From positions 186,001-250,000 of the forward strand of contig NZ_WHUG01000002.1 of NCBI RefSeq assembly GCF_009380215.1: 64,000 bases of DNA, read 5' to 3'. A program made the position numbers and the translations under genes. Below the pieces are notes generated by a model, which worked only from the letters and a program-made list of their open reading frames with translations, ran no database searches and had not been told where the DNA came from. This DNA is from Rugamonas aquatica. GTDB taxonomy: Bacteria; Pseudomonadota; Gammaproteobacteria; Burkholderiales; Burkholderiaceae_D. Below, in pieces: positions 34,849 to 43,216 of this stretch (its first letter is position 1; each line of letters opens with the position of its first letter).

Positions 34849-35664
34849 TTACATCAAATTTGCCGAGCGCAATTGGGTGCCGATGCGTTCGATTTCCGTT
34901 TCGCCCTGCGCCAGCGCGGCCAGGCTGGTGTGCACCGAGTAATAGCCTGTGACCAGTTCGTGCGGATGCTTGACCGCCGAGCCCAGCACGAATTCCGTTT
35001 CGCCTTCAGCGACGAAGTCGATGGCGCCGCCGCCTTCTTCGAACACCGCCACTTCGCGGCCGATCTCGGCATCACCCACGTGCAGCGCGCCGCTTGCCAC
35101 CGCTGCCCATGCCACGTCGTGGCCGGCTGGCGGCTGGTAAGTCCAGCGTTCGCCGTCACGCAGTTTCACGTGCAGGTAGTTGATCGAAGCGCGTGGCTGG
35201 ATCAGGCTGACTGCATCGCCGTAGCGGCCGATGATTACGCGTGCCGGACCGCTGCTGGTCACTTGCTCCGCCGCCAGGTACTGGCTGTGCGCCGGGCCGT
35301 TCTCATCTTCCGGCGGCAGCGCCAGCCACAGCTGGAAGCCATGCACGCCCTGGCCTTCGATGGGGCCGCCGTCGTGCCAGACGCCGTTGCCGGCGCTCAT
35401 CCACTCGACGCCGCCTGCGTGCAGCACGCCTTCGCTGCCGGTAGTTTCGCGGTAGGCCGTGGCGCCGTCCATCACGACGGTGACGGTGGCGATGCCGGAG
35501 TGCGGATGCATGCCCATCTTGCCGCCACGGCTGGCTTCCATGCGGAAGCGGTCGAGGAACACGAAGGGCTTGATCATCTGGCCGACATCGCCGGGGCTGA
35601 CCAGGCGCGTGATCGGACCGCGGGTATTGCCTTTGGTGCGGAATGCGATGTTGCGTGTTTTCAT
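34849..35664 (-). CDS. Pirin family protein
   Basis: This 271-residue bicupin has the metal-site region HPHSGIATVT (His pair) and the third His in GNGVWHDGG; the usual following Glu is Asp here. Some bacterial pirins are quercetinases or bind central-metabolism enzymes. It is transcribed with the DoxX gene, divergent from a LysR gene across a strong inverted repeat. Confidence 0.88.
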   Translation of the reverse strand: MKTRNIAFRTKGNTRGPITRLVSPGDVGQMIKPFVFLDRFRMEASRGGKMGMHPHSGIATVTVVMDGATAYRETTGSEGVLHAGGVEWMSAGNGVWHDGGPIEGQGVHGFQLWLALPPEDENGPAHSQYLAAEQVTSSGPARVIIGRYGDAVSLIQPRASINYLHVKLRDGERWTYQPPAGHDVAWAAVASGALHVGDAEIGREVAVFEEGGGAIDFVAEGETEFVLGSAVKHPHELVTGYYSVHTSLAALAQGETEIERIGTQLRSANLM

Positions 35665-35711
35665 TTGCTTGCTCCTTGTTTGCAGTGCATGGAAGCCATC
35701 TTAGGCTCGCT

Positions 35712-35748
35712 CTATCCATCTGAATAGCCTATATAATTAGATGGATAG
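35712..35748. promoter_or_regulatory. LysR operator between pirin and lysR
   Basis: CTATCCATCT (35712-35721) and AGATGGATAG (35739-35748) are exact 10-bp inverse repeats with a 17-bp AT-rich spacer holding TATATAAT-like -10 sequence. It lies in the 102-bp divergent gap, so the LysR protein probably controls pirin-doxX and itself. Confidence 0.65.
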
Positions 35749-35766
35749 TATCCAGGGAGTAGATAC

Positions 35767-36657
35767 ATGCTTGACGCCATGTCGATGGACCAGCTGCGCA
35801 CCTTTATCGCCGCAGCGGACGAAGGGAGTTTTTCCGCCGCCGGACGCAAGCTGCGCCGGGCGCAGTCGGTGGTCAGCACCACGCTGGCCAATCTGGAGTT
35901 GCAGGTGGGGTTTGCGCTGTTCGAACGCACCGGGCGCTATCCGCAGTTGACGGAGGCGGGCCGGGCGCTGCTGGAGCAGGCGCGCGCCGCCGTCGGCGGC
36001 ATGGATGCGTTCAAGGCCAAGGCGCGCACGCTGGCCGAGGGACTGGAGCCGGAGCTGGCGGTGGCGGTCGATGTGATGTTCCCGATCGCTACGCTGACGG
36101 CGGCGGTGCAGGCGTTCAAGGCGGCGTTCCCGACCACGCCGCTCAGGCTGTACGTGGAGGCGCTGGGCGCGGTGGTGCAGCCGCTGGTGGCGGGCCAGTG
36201 CCGGGTGGCGATCATCGGTTCGCTGCCGGAGATACCGCCCGGCTGCGCATCCGAATTCCTGCTCAGCGTGACGGCGGTGTGCGTGGCCGCGCCTTGCCAT
36301 CCGTTGACGGAGCTTGATGGCGCGATCCCGCAGGCGCAGGCCGCGCAGCATGTGCAGCTGGTGCTGACGGACCGTTCGGATTTGACGGCCGGGCGCAATT
36401 TCGGCGTGGTCGCGGCGCAGATCTGGCGGCTGGCCGATCTCGGCGCCAAGCATGCCTTCCTGCGCGCCGGACTGGGCTGGGGCTACATGCCGCTGCACAT
36501 GGTGGAGGACGACCTGCGCACGGGCAAGCTGGTGCGTATCACGCTGGAGGCGCACGCGCCGCTGGGGCCGGGCTTCTCGATGCACGCCATCCATCTGCGC
36601 GACCACCCACCCGGCCCGGCCGGACGCTGGTTCGTCAACCAGCTGAAGCTAGGGTAA
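35767..36657 (+). CDS. LysR-family regulator, divergent from pirin-doxX
   Basis: This 296-residue protein has a LysR HTH (SAAGRKLRRAQSVVSTTLANLE) and effector domain. The ATG at 35767 begins MLDAMSMDQL; an in-frame ATG at 35782 is the more usual LysR start (MDQLRTF at 35785) and cannot be excluded. The 3' end overlaps the convergent solute-binding gene by 9 bp. Confidence 0.9.
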   Translation: MLDAMSMDQLRTFIAAADEGSFSAAGRKLRRAQSVVSTTLANLELQVGFALFERTGRYPQLTEAGRALLEQARAAVGGMDAFKAKARTLAEGLEPELAVAVDVMFPIATLTAAVQAFKAAFPTTPLRLYVEALGAVVQPLVAGQCRVAIIGSLPEIPPGCASEFLLSVTAVCVAAPCHPLTELDGAIPQAQAAQHVQLVLTDRSDLTAGRNFGVVAAQIWRLADLGAKHAFLRAGLGWGYMPLHMVEDDLRTGKLVRITLEAHAPLGPGFSMHAIHLRDHPPGPAGRWFVNQLKLG

Positions 36658-37443
36658 TTCGGCGTACTCTTTGAGCAGGTTGGCATACTCGCGTATGCCC
36701 GGGGAGGCGAGCCAGGACCACATTTTTTCCACCTGGGCCGCGTGCGCGGCGTAGTAGTTTTCGCTGGCCGCCAGCCAGATGTGGTCGGTGAAAATCGGCT
36801 GCGGCAGGCGGACGATGGCTCCCCGGTATTTTTGGGCGATGTAGGCGTCCATATCGTTGGGGAAAGTGACGGAGACCGCGAAACCGTCGATGCGGTACAG
36901 CCGCAGCTTCTCCAGGTTGCGGGCGATATCGACGGCGCCGCTATCGACTTTCAGCCCGAGGTTCTGCATGCGGAGCTTGTAGCTGGCGCCGAGGGTGATG
37001 CCCAGCAAACGGTCCTGGAAATACCTGGCCGGATCGGTGGCGCGAGGTATCTGGTCGGCGCTGCGAACGAACACGACGATGTTGAGCGGCAGTGCGCGCG
37101 TAATGTCCAGCTGGTGGTTTTTATCGCGGGGGAAGACGATGCCGGCTGTTTCCCTGGCACTGGAATCCATGGGCGCGAAGTCCAGTTCGCCTGCCACCAG
37201 CGACGGCTTGATACGCATGACCGGCAGCCGCTTCAGGCTCGCTTCGCAGCCCGCGCTGGCGGCGAAGCGCTGCACCAGCTCCGCCGATGCGCCGGGCTTG
37301 GCCGGCACGTCGGCCCCCGTCCCGAGCCAGTAGGGCGGCCGCTCCTGGTCCAGGTAGCCTATCCGTATCGGCTCGCAAGCGGCTGCGGCGGCGCAGTTGC
37401 CGATGGCAATGGCGAGCGCAAGTGCGAAAATGCCGAATCTCAT
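36649..37443 (-). CDS. Periplasmic solute-binding (family 3-like) protein, orphan
   Basis: This 264-residue protein has a signal peptide (MRFGIFALALAIAIGNC, cleavage near AAA) and a bilobed binding fold (IRIGYLDQERPPYWLG, ASYKLRMQNLGL). A longer start would add about 11 residues before this natural signal peptide. It has no permease or ATPase neighbour. A conserved-looking Cys pair (CEPI and GCEAS) may form a disulfide. Confidence 0.75.
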   Translation of the reverse strand: MRFGIFALALAIAIGNCAAAAACEPIRIGYLDQERPPYWLGTGADVPAKPGASAELVQRFAASAGCEASLKRLPVMRIKPSLVAGELDFAPMDSSARETAGIVFPRDKNHQLDITRALPLNIVVFVRSADQIPRATDPARYFQDRLLGITLGASYKLRMQNLGLKVDSGAVDIARNLEKLRLYRIDGFAVSVTFPNDMDAYIAQKYRGAIVRLPQPIFTDHIWLAASENYYAAHAAQVEKMWSWLASPGIREYANLLKEYAELP

Positions 37444-37874
37444 GAATCGTCCAGACCTCAGTAACAATGATCGCATTATGACAGCTGAACCCCGGCCTCG
37501 CTTCGTTCCAGGTTGCGCATTCTTGTAGCAAAAAACAAACGTTTTCCCGACTGACGCAAAACGCTACGGACGAGCTTGTTTTGCTTGTCCAGGCGGTCAA
37601 ATTTGTTTGATGTTTAAAGTATATCGTCATAGGGGAATTGCTGTTTTGCCACATGCTTCTTACTTTTAGTTACAAGTTTCCAGCTGGAATAGCGCTTGAT
37701 CGTTGAGAAACTTGGTTACATTTTCCTTACAATTTAGTTGTGTGCGCTCTTTGACAGACGGGTTCGCCGATCACAGAATCGGCCTCACACCGGCTTAAGA
37801 AAACGTTAATTTTTCTGCGTTTCGGCCGTGTGGTGGTAGCGGTATCCCTCTAACCTGTCTGCAAAGGAAAACCC
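37444..37874. other. 431-bp AT-rich intergenic region upstream of the PEP-CTERM gene
   Basis: No gene was recognised here. The region is clearly richer in A+T than the flanking genes. It holds a small hairpin, GCCGAT/ATCGGC with a 6-nt loop (37766-37783), and an AAAGGA ribosome-binding site just before 37875. It must hold the divergent promoters of both flanking genes, but no convincing -35/-10 pair or sigma-54 site was identified. Confidence 0.6.
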
Positions 37875-38624
37875 ATGACTTTGAATAAAGCAATGATGGC
37901 GCTGGTGCTGTCCCTGGCTGGTGGTACGGCCATGGCCGTGCCGCATTCTGCAACGGTTGATTTCTCCAAGGGGCAAGAAGGCTGGTGGGCGATGCAGCCC
38001 CTCAACGGCGTCGGCGGCTCCGGCATCGACACCAGCATGGGGCATGCGGCGCCCGCCCTGCGCACCGTGATCGACAACTTCGGCGTGAGCTGGGGTACCC
38101 ATTTCAACCAGGCCTTCCTCGGCGACTATACCAAACTCTCGGGCGTCACCATCGGCCTGGATATCTCGGCGCAGCAGATCGATTTCTTCGGCCAGGAAGT
38201 GTCACGCGACCTGGTCGTCGAACTGCGCGATTACGACAACAAGCCGGCCAACCTGCCGTACACCAGCGTGTTCTACAACCTTGGCAGCATCGATTCGACC
38301 AAGGGATGGCAGCATCTGTCGGTGACTATCGGTGATACCAAATCGCTGGCGCTGCCTGCAGGCTGGGGCGGTTATGGCGGTCCCGATGCGCAGGGACCGA
38401 CTTTGCCGTCCGGCCGGACCTTCGCCAGCGTGCTGGCCAGTGTGGATGAGGTCGTGTTCACGACGCTGAAGCCGGGCTATGCCTTCGACTACGCCAGGTA
38501 CGACGTCGCGATCGACAACCTGTCGATCACGCCAGTGCCGGAGCCGTCCACGTACGGCATGCTGATCGGCGGCCTGGGCCTGGTCGGCTGGATGGCGCGC
38601 CGCAAAGCGCGTTCGGCAGCCTGA
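37875..38624 (+). CDS. PEP-CTERM sorted exoprotein
   Basis: This 249-residue protein starts with a Sec signal (ending AMA) and ends with the PEP-CTERM tripartite tail: VPEPSTYGML, a hydrophobic helix, and the basic RRKARS. Exosortase (XrtB-type in this group) should cut it and fix it to the outside of the cell or to exopolysaccharide. The middle region is beta-rich (DFSKGQEGWWA, lectin-like) with no recognised catalytic motif. No exosortase gene is in the window. Confidence 0.9.
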   Translation: MTLNKAMMALVLSLAGGTAMAVPHSATVDFSKGQEGWWAMQPLNGVGGSGIDTSMGHAAPALRTVIDNFGVSWGTHFNQAFLGDYTKLSGVTIGLDISAQQIDFFGQEVSRDLVVELRDYDNKPANLPYTSVFYNLGSIDSTKGWQHLSVTIGDTKSLALPAGWGGYGGPDAQGPTLPSGRTFASVLASVDEVVFTTLKPGYAFDYARYDVAIDNLSITPVPEPSTYGMLIGGLGLVGWMARRKARSAA

Positions 38625-38644
38625 GCTTGTTGCGCTGGCCTTTG

Positions 38645-39856
38645 TCAGTCGATGGACCAGACATAGGTCAGTGTGGCCCAGGTCGGATCGGCCTGGCTGT
38701 CGCTGCTGGCAGGTTTGAACCGGCATTGCGACAGCGCCTTGCGTGCAGCCTTGTCCAGGTCGGAGGAACCGCTCGACTTCTGTATCTTCGATTCAAGGAC
38801 TCGGCCATCGTTAGCCACCAGCAGCGCCAGTAGTACCGAGCCGCTCTCGCCATTGCGGTAGGCGGTGATCGGGTAGGCCGGCGTGGGGCAAGCGCGCGCG
38901 TCGACAAGTACAGCGGGACGCAGCGCCGAGCTGGCGCTGCTGGCGCTGACGCTGGCGACCGGTGGCGCGCTCGCCCGGCTTGCTTCAGCCACGACGGGCT
39001 TCGCTTCGCTGCGCGCAGGAACCGGATCTGCCGGGCGCTCGGCTTCCTCGCGCGCACGGCTCGCCTCGGGCGCTGCGGCGGACCTGGCGGCTTGGACGGG
39101 AGCGGCGGGCGCCGGAGCCGGTTTGGCTGCCTCGGCAGGCTTGGCTGGCGGTGGCGGCGGCGGTTGTTTTGTGTTGGATGCCAGGCTAGGCAAGTCCAGC
39201 TTGTGCAGGCCCAGGCCCATGCTTTTCAACATGGCTGTCAGGCGTTCATATTCCGTCGCCTTGGCGGTTGCGCTTGGCGCTTTTTGGGGGGCGGCTGGCT
39301 TCGACAGTTCCGCCGCGACAGCCCCTATGCCGGAGGGGGCTGCGGTTTCGGCGGTACCGGCGCCGGCAGCCTTGCCTTTGGCTGCGCTGCTCGCCGCGTG
39401 CGCGCTGGACTGCTCCGGTTCCTGGGTGGATGGAGCGGCGTCTGCGGTGTAAAAAGCCGCCTGCTCAACGCGCAGCATCGTCTGATTGTCCCGCCAGACA
39501 TACCATAACGCTGCCATGACCGAGAGGATGAGCAGGCACAGCACGGCAGCGGCGATGCGGGCATGCCGGCCTTGCACGTGGCGGTGTATGCCGCGGAGCA
39601 TCTCATCCGCCTTTTTCCTGACGGCAGGGCGCTGTTCGTAGAGGATCTGCAAATCGTAGAGTTCCCGCTGATCCAGATCGGACAGTACGCTGTACGCGGT
39701 GTTCAAGCGCGCCATCATCTGCACGGCGGCCTCGTCGCCAACGTTCTTATCCGGGTGATGTTTCTGCGATAGCGAACGATAGGCCGCGCGTATCACTTCT
39801 GGTGGAGCGTCGCGGGTGACGTTGAGGCATTCGTAGTGGCTGGGAAATTTTGTCAT
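38645..39856 (-). CDS. Chimera of an N-terminal J domain, a membrane anchor and a TonB-like C-terminal domain
   Basis: This 403-residue protein joins parts not normally found together. Residues 5-70 are a J domain with the HPD tripeptide (34-36) that activates DnaK. Residues 101-121 form one membrane helix. Residues about 130-310 are an Ala/Pro-rich linker. Residues about 315-403 match the TonB C-terminal domain (CPTPAYP, LLVANDGRV, SSGSSDLDKAARKALSQCRF). The expected topology puts the J domain in the cytoplasm and the TonB domain in the periplasm. No exbB/exbD genes are adjacent. It may couple a chaperone to envelope or TonB-receptor function (inference). It is convergent with the PEP-CTERM gene. 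Confidence 0.85.
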   Translation of the reverse strand: MTKFPSHYECLNVTRDAPPEVIRAAYRSLSQKHHPDKNVGDEAAVQMMARLNTAYSVLSDLDQRELYDLQILYEQRPAVRKKADEMLRGIHRHVQGRHARIAAAVLCLLILSVMAALWYVWRDNQTMLRVEQAAFYTADAAPSTQEPEQSSAHAASSAAKGKAAGAGTAETAAPSGIGAVAAELSKPAAPQKAPSATAKATEYERLTAMLKSMGLGLHKLDLPSLASNTKQPPPPPPAKPAEAAKPAPAPAAPVQAARSAAAPEASRAREEAERPADPVPARSEAKPVVAEASRASAPPVASVSASSASSALRPAVLVDARACPTPAYPITAYRNGESGSVLLALLVANDGRVLESKIQKSSGSSDLDKAARKALSQCRFKPASSDSQADPTWATLTYVWSID

Positions 39857-40050
39857 CGGATAGAGCGATTGTTATTGACCGCGACCTGGGCATGGAACTT
39901 GTCGACAGTGCAAGATACTATATTGAAATCACGTTGCGCGAACGCATTCTCAGCAGTTGCTGGGAAAGAATGACCAAAAAACAACAAAATGTGTTGCGCC
40001 GGCGCGGCAGGCCGGTCTGGAGGAGGGACGGGGGATCCGGGAAGCGGTTC
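39857..40050. other. Intergenic region, nothing recognised
   Basis: 194 bp between the J-domain/TonB gene start and the 3' end of tRNA-Pro. It should carry the promoter of the chimera gene (an AT-rich stretch near 39910-39930), but I see no clear -35/-10 pair and no terminator with a T-run for the tRNA. Confidence 0.5.
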
Positions 40051-40127
40051 TGGTCGGGGTGAGAGGATTCGAACCTCCGGCCTCTGCGTCCCGAACGCAG
40101 CGCTCTACCAGGCTGAGCCACACCCCG
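40051..40127 (-). tRNA. tRNA-Pro (anticodon CGG)
   Basis: The minus strand gives a 77-nt cloverleaf: acceptor CGGGGTG pairs with CACCCCG, the anticodon stem CTGCG/CGCAG encloses TTCGGGA with anticodon CGG, and the T arm reads GGAGGTTCGAATCCTC. The CCA end is encoded (40053-40051). No split copies of its 3' end were seen nearby, so it does not look like a used integration site. Confidence 0.95.
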
Positions 40128-40345
40128 ATTACGTAATAATTACACCAGATTTCATCGCTGTTTTCAATCGGGCGCAAACAAGCTGCTGGCGCCGCAAACC
40201 CGCCAATTTGTGACCAGATTCCAACGCTCAGCCCGCTAATGGCAAGTTTCTTGCTTTGCAAAAAGATCAAGATGGTTAATATGATTAATTATCAGAATAT
40301 GCATCTTTTTGGGGCGTCGCCCTTACTGACATGGGAAGGTCTGGC
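40128..40345. other. AT-rich region between tRNA-Pro and a TonB receptor
   Basis: About 218 bp, rich in A+T at its right side (GGTTAATATGATTAATT near 40273-40289), which probably holds the receptor promoter. GGGAAGG just before 40346 is the likely ribosome-binding site. No gene recognised. Confidence 0.5.
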
Positions 40346-42682
40346 ATGAAGATACGACAAAAGATTATGTGCAGTTCCGTCGCTGCGGCGATGGCGGTGT
40401 TGTCCGCTCCGGCTTGGGCGCAGGTCAAGCCGTCCGACGAGATCGAAGTGGTCAAGGTCACGGCGCAGAAGCGCAAGGAAGATCCGGCCAAGGTGGCGAT
40501 GAGCATCACCGCCGTCACCGGCGCCCAGCTCCAGGCCGAACACGTCAACGACTTCACCGACCTCACGCGCGTGGTGCCCAACATCTCCTTCACCGCCGCC
40601 AGCGGCAACGGCGGTGCCGGGCCCGGCACCGAGAACATCGAGATCCGCGGCATCAGCTCGACGGCCGGCGCGGCCACGGTCGGCATCTATCTGGGCGATG
40701 TCTCCATCACGGTCGGCAACGTCTACACCATGGGCACGGTCGAGCCGAAGTTCTTCGACATCGACCGCGTCGAAGTGCTGCGCGGCCCGCAGGCCACTTT
40801 GTACGGCGCCAGCTCCATGGGCGGCACCATCAAGTTCGTGCCGAACGAGCCGGACCTGAAGGAGCGCGAATTCAGCACCTATGGCGAGCTGTCCAACACC
40901 AAGGGCGGTAGCGGCAACTACGCGGCCAATATGGTCGCCAACTTCCCGCTGATCCCGGACGAACTGGCGCTGCGCATCGGCGTGCAGGCCCAGCACACGG
41001 GCGGCTACATCAATCAGGTCGATGGCGACGGCAAGAACCTGGCCAGCAATATCAACAAACTCAGCGACCAGGAAATGCGCATGGCGCTGAAGTGGAAGCC
41101 GATCCGCTCGGTGACGATCACGCCATCGGTCTACTACCAGAAGGTCGACGCCAAGGATATCGCCGCCTTCAACCTGGACCGTCCGAACTACCAGGCGCAG
41201 AAGCAGGTGCGTGAACCGTCCAAGGATACGCTGCTGACGCCCAGCGTCACCGTCAATTGGGACCTGGGCGCGATGGACCTGACCTCGGCCACCAGCTACT
41301 TCGAGCGCAAGTTCGACCGCACGCAAAACGGCTCGGCCTACAACAGTTATTCGCTGTCGACCTTCCTGACTTCGACCGATGACGGCGGCAAGGCGCCGCC
41401 GGAACTGATCGCGGCGATCGCCGGCCTGCCGTCGGCGGTCTACCTGAACAACCAGGTGCGCCAGGTGTCGCAGGAATTCCGCCTGGCGTCGCGGCCTTAC
41501 GATGCGGCCGTGTCGCCGTGGACCTGGCTGGCCGGCACCTACTTCTCCAACCAGCACACCAACATCATCGAGAACGATCCGATCTTCGGCGTCACCGATA
41601 CCTTCAAGAGCTTCGGCTTCGACATCGCCGATCCGGACCTGCTGCCCGGCGCGCGGCCCGGCCAGTTCCCGGGCGATAACTCGTTTGCCGGCGCCTTCCA
41701 CTTCCGCGAGAAGCAGAGCTCGGTCTTCGGCGAGGTCAACTACTACTTCACGCCGACCGTGCACGCCACGGTGGGCGCGCGCTACCTGAAGGCCGATTCC
41801 ACGCTGGACCAGCGCAACGGCAACTACCTGGCCGGCGCCGGCAACAACAGCAGCGCCAGTTCGTCGTCGAAGGCCTTCACGCCGAAGTACGCGCTGACGT
41901 GGGAAGTCAATCCGACCAACACCGTCTACACCAGCGTGGCCAAGGGCTTCCGCCTGGGCGGCAACAACATCTACGTGCCGCCGACCACCTGCTCGCAAGA
42001 CCTGGAGGCGAACGGCCTGACCAAGGGCCCGGATTCGTATTCGGCCGACAGCCTGTGGAGCTACGAGGTGGGCAGCAAGTCGCGCTTCCTCAACAACCGC
42101 CTGACGGTCAACGCCGACGTGTTCTACGTGAAGTGGAAGAACATCCAGCAGGGTGTCTACCTGCCGACCTGCGCCTACACCTACAACGCCAACGCCGGCG
42201 ACGCCACCAGCAAGGGCTTCGAGTTCGACATCAAGGCCAAGCCGCTGCCGGGTCTGACGCTGACGGCCTCGGCCGGCTACGTCAAGGCCGAGCTGTCGAA
42301 CGACGAGGGCTCGCGCAACGGCGTGGTGGGCGCGGTGGCCGGTGCGCAAGTGCAGGGCGTGCCGAAATATAACGCCGCCTTCAACGCCACCTACAACTTC
42401 GCGGTGTTCGGCGACAAGAGCGCGTTCGTGATGGGCGGCATGCAGTGGGTGGGCGCCAGCAAGGGCTCGCTCAATCCGGCGCAGACCGACTACCAGCGTC
42501 CGGCCTATCACACGGCCGACTTCAGCGCCGGCATGGCCTTCGACCGTTACAACGTCAGCGTGTTCGTCAAGAACGCCTTCGACAATGACACGGTGATCCA
42601 GCATCCTCAAGTGGCGTCCATCGTGCAGGGCTACCGGCTGGCGCCGCGCAGCATAGGCGTGAGCGTGGCGGCGAAGTTTTAA
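40346..42682 (+). CDS. TonB-dependent outer-membrane receptor
   Basis: This 778-residue receptor has a signal peptide (ending AWAQ), a TonB box-like EVVKVTAQKR, a plug domain with VEVLRGPQATLYGASSMGG, and a beta-barrel ending in an aromatic strand (VSVAAKF). ATG at 40346 has GGGAAGG before it; ATG at 40331 in the same frame lacks a good site. It is only moderately like the first receptor at 28521. Ligand unknown. Confidence 0.92.
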   Translation: MKIRQKIMCSSVAAAMAVLSAPAWAQVKPSDEIEVVKVTAQKRKEDPAKVAMSITAVTGAQLQAEHVNDFTDLTRVVPNISFTAASGNGGAGPGTENIEIRGISSTAGAATVGIYLGDVSITVGNVYTMGTVEPKFFDIDRVEVLRGPQATLYGASSMGGTIKFVPNEPDLKEREFSTYGELSNTKGGSGNYAANMVANFPLIPDELALRIGVQAQHTGGYINQVDGDGKNLASNINKLSDQEMRMALKWKPIRSVTITPSVYYQKVDAKDIAAFNLDRPNYQAQKQVREPSKDTLLTPSVTVNWDLGAMDLTSATSYFERKFDRTQNGSAYNSYSLSTFLTSTDDGGKAPPELIAAIAGLPSAVYLNNQVRQVSQEFRLASRPYDAAVSPWTWLAGTYFSNQHTNIIENDPIFGVTDTFKSFGFDIADPDLLPGARPGQFPGDNSFAGAFHFREKQSSVFGEVNYYFTPTVHATVGARYLKADSTLDQRNGNYLAGAGNNSSASSSSKAFTPKYALTWEVNPTNTVYTSVAKGFRLGGNNIYVPPTTCSQDLEANGLTKGPDSYSADSLWSYEVGSKSRFLNNRLTVNADVFYVKWKNIQQGVYLPTCAYTYNANAGDATSKGFEFDIKAKPLPGLTLTASAGYVKAELSNDEGSRNGVVGAVAGAQVQGVPKYNAAFNATYNFAVFGDKSAFVMGGMQWVGASKGSLNPAQTDYQRPAYHTADFSAGMAFDRYNVSVFVKNAFDNDTVIQHPQVASIVQGYRLAPRSIGVSVAAKF

Positions 42683-42688
42683 GCGATA

Positions 42689-42721
42689 ATGCTGCCTTTG
42701 AATTCCACGCAAGGGCAGCAT
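42689..42721 (+). promoter_or_regulatory. Hairpin that can cover the arsC ribosome-binding site
   Basis: ATGCTGCC (42689-42696) pairs with GGCAGCAT (42714-42721). The likely Shine-Dalgarno AAGGG (42711-42715) overlaps the right arm and the ATG follows at 42723, so the stem could limit translation or serve as the receptor mRNA 3' end. Confidence 0.45.
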
Positions 42722-42722
42722 C

Positions 42723-43070
42723 ATGACCATCACGATTTATCACAACAACGCCTGCGGTACTTCGCGCAAGACGCTGGAGGCGATACGCGCCACCGGCGTC
42801 GAGCCGGAGATCGTCGACTACGTCAAGAACCCGCCGTCGCGCGAGGCGCTGAAGGCCATGATCGCCAAGGCCGGCCTGAGCACGCGCGCGGCGATGCGCG
42901 ACAAGGGCGATCTGTACGAAGAGCTGGGCCTGGCCGACGCCTCGCTGTCGGATGACGCGCTGCTCGACGCGATGATGGCCCATCCCATCCTGATCAATCG
43001 CCCGTTCGTGGTGACGGACAAGGGCGTGCGCCTGTGCCGTCCATCCGAGCTGGTGCTGGAACTGCTGTAA
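42723..43070 (+). CDS. arsC: ArsC-type arsenate reductase (glutaredoxin-coupled family)
   Basis: This 115-residue protein has the catalytic CGTSRKT loop (Cys11) and RPFVVTDKG near the C-terminus, typical of the ArsC/YfgD family. Its neighbours are not arsenic genes, so it may be a YfgD-like housekeeping reductase and not a dedicated arsenic-resistance enzyme. It sits 40 bp behind the TonB receptor. Confidence 0.88.
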   Translation: MTITIYHNNACGTSRKTLEAIRATGVEPEIVDYVKNPPSREALKAMIAKAGLSTRAAMRDKGDLYEELGLADASLSDDALLDAMMAHPILINRPFVVTDKGVRLCRPSELVLELL

Positions 43071-43216
43071 GCGAACTTGCGTCCTGTGATTCAACAACTT
43101 CACTTGATGAGAGAAGCATATATTGACTCGATGATTGCGTCGTCGACGCCTGCGTTCAAGGCGTAGACTGCGGGGACAGGTGCGGTCGCATCGCATTGCA
43201 ATACCAAGGAAAATCC

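Noticed and set aside
37444..37874. Small RNA gene or sigma-54 promoter in the PEP-CTERM upstream region
   Set aside because: Only a weak 6-bp hairpin is visible and no GG-N10-GC element was found.
40051..40127. tRNA-Pro as an integration site for the AT-rich cassette at 43217-45471
   Set aside because: No repeat of the tRNA 3' end is seen near the cassette and no integrase is present; the TonB receptor and arsC lie between with normal composition.
42723..43070. Arsenic-resistance operon
   Set aside because: Only arsC is present; no arsR, arsB/acr3 or arsH nearby, so a housekeeping YfgD-like role is as likely.
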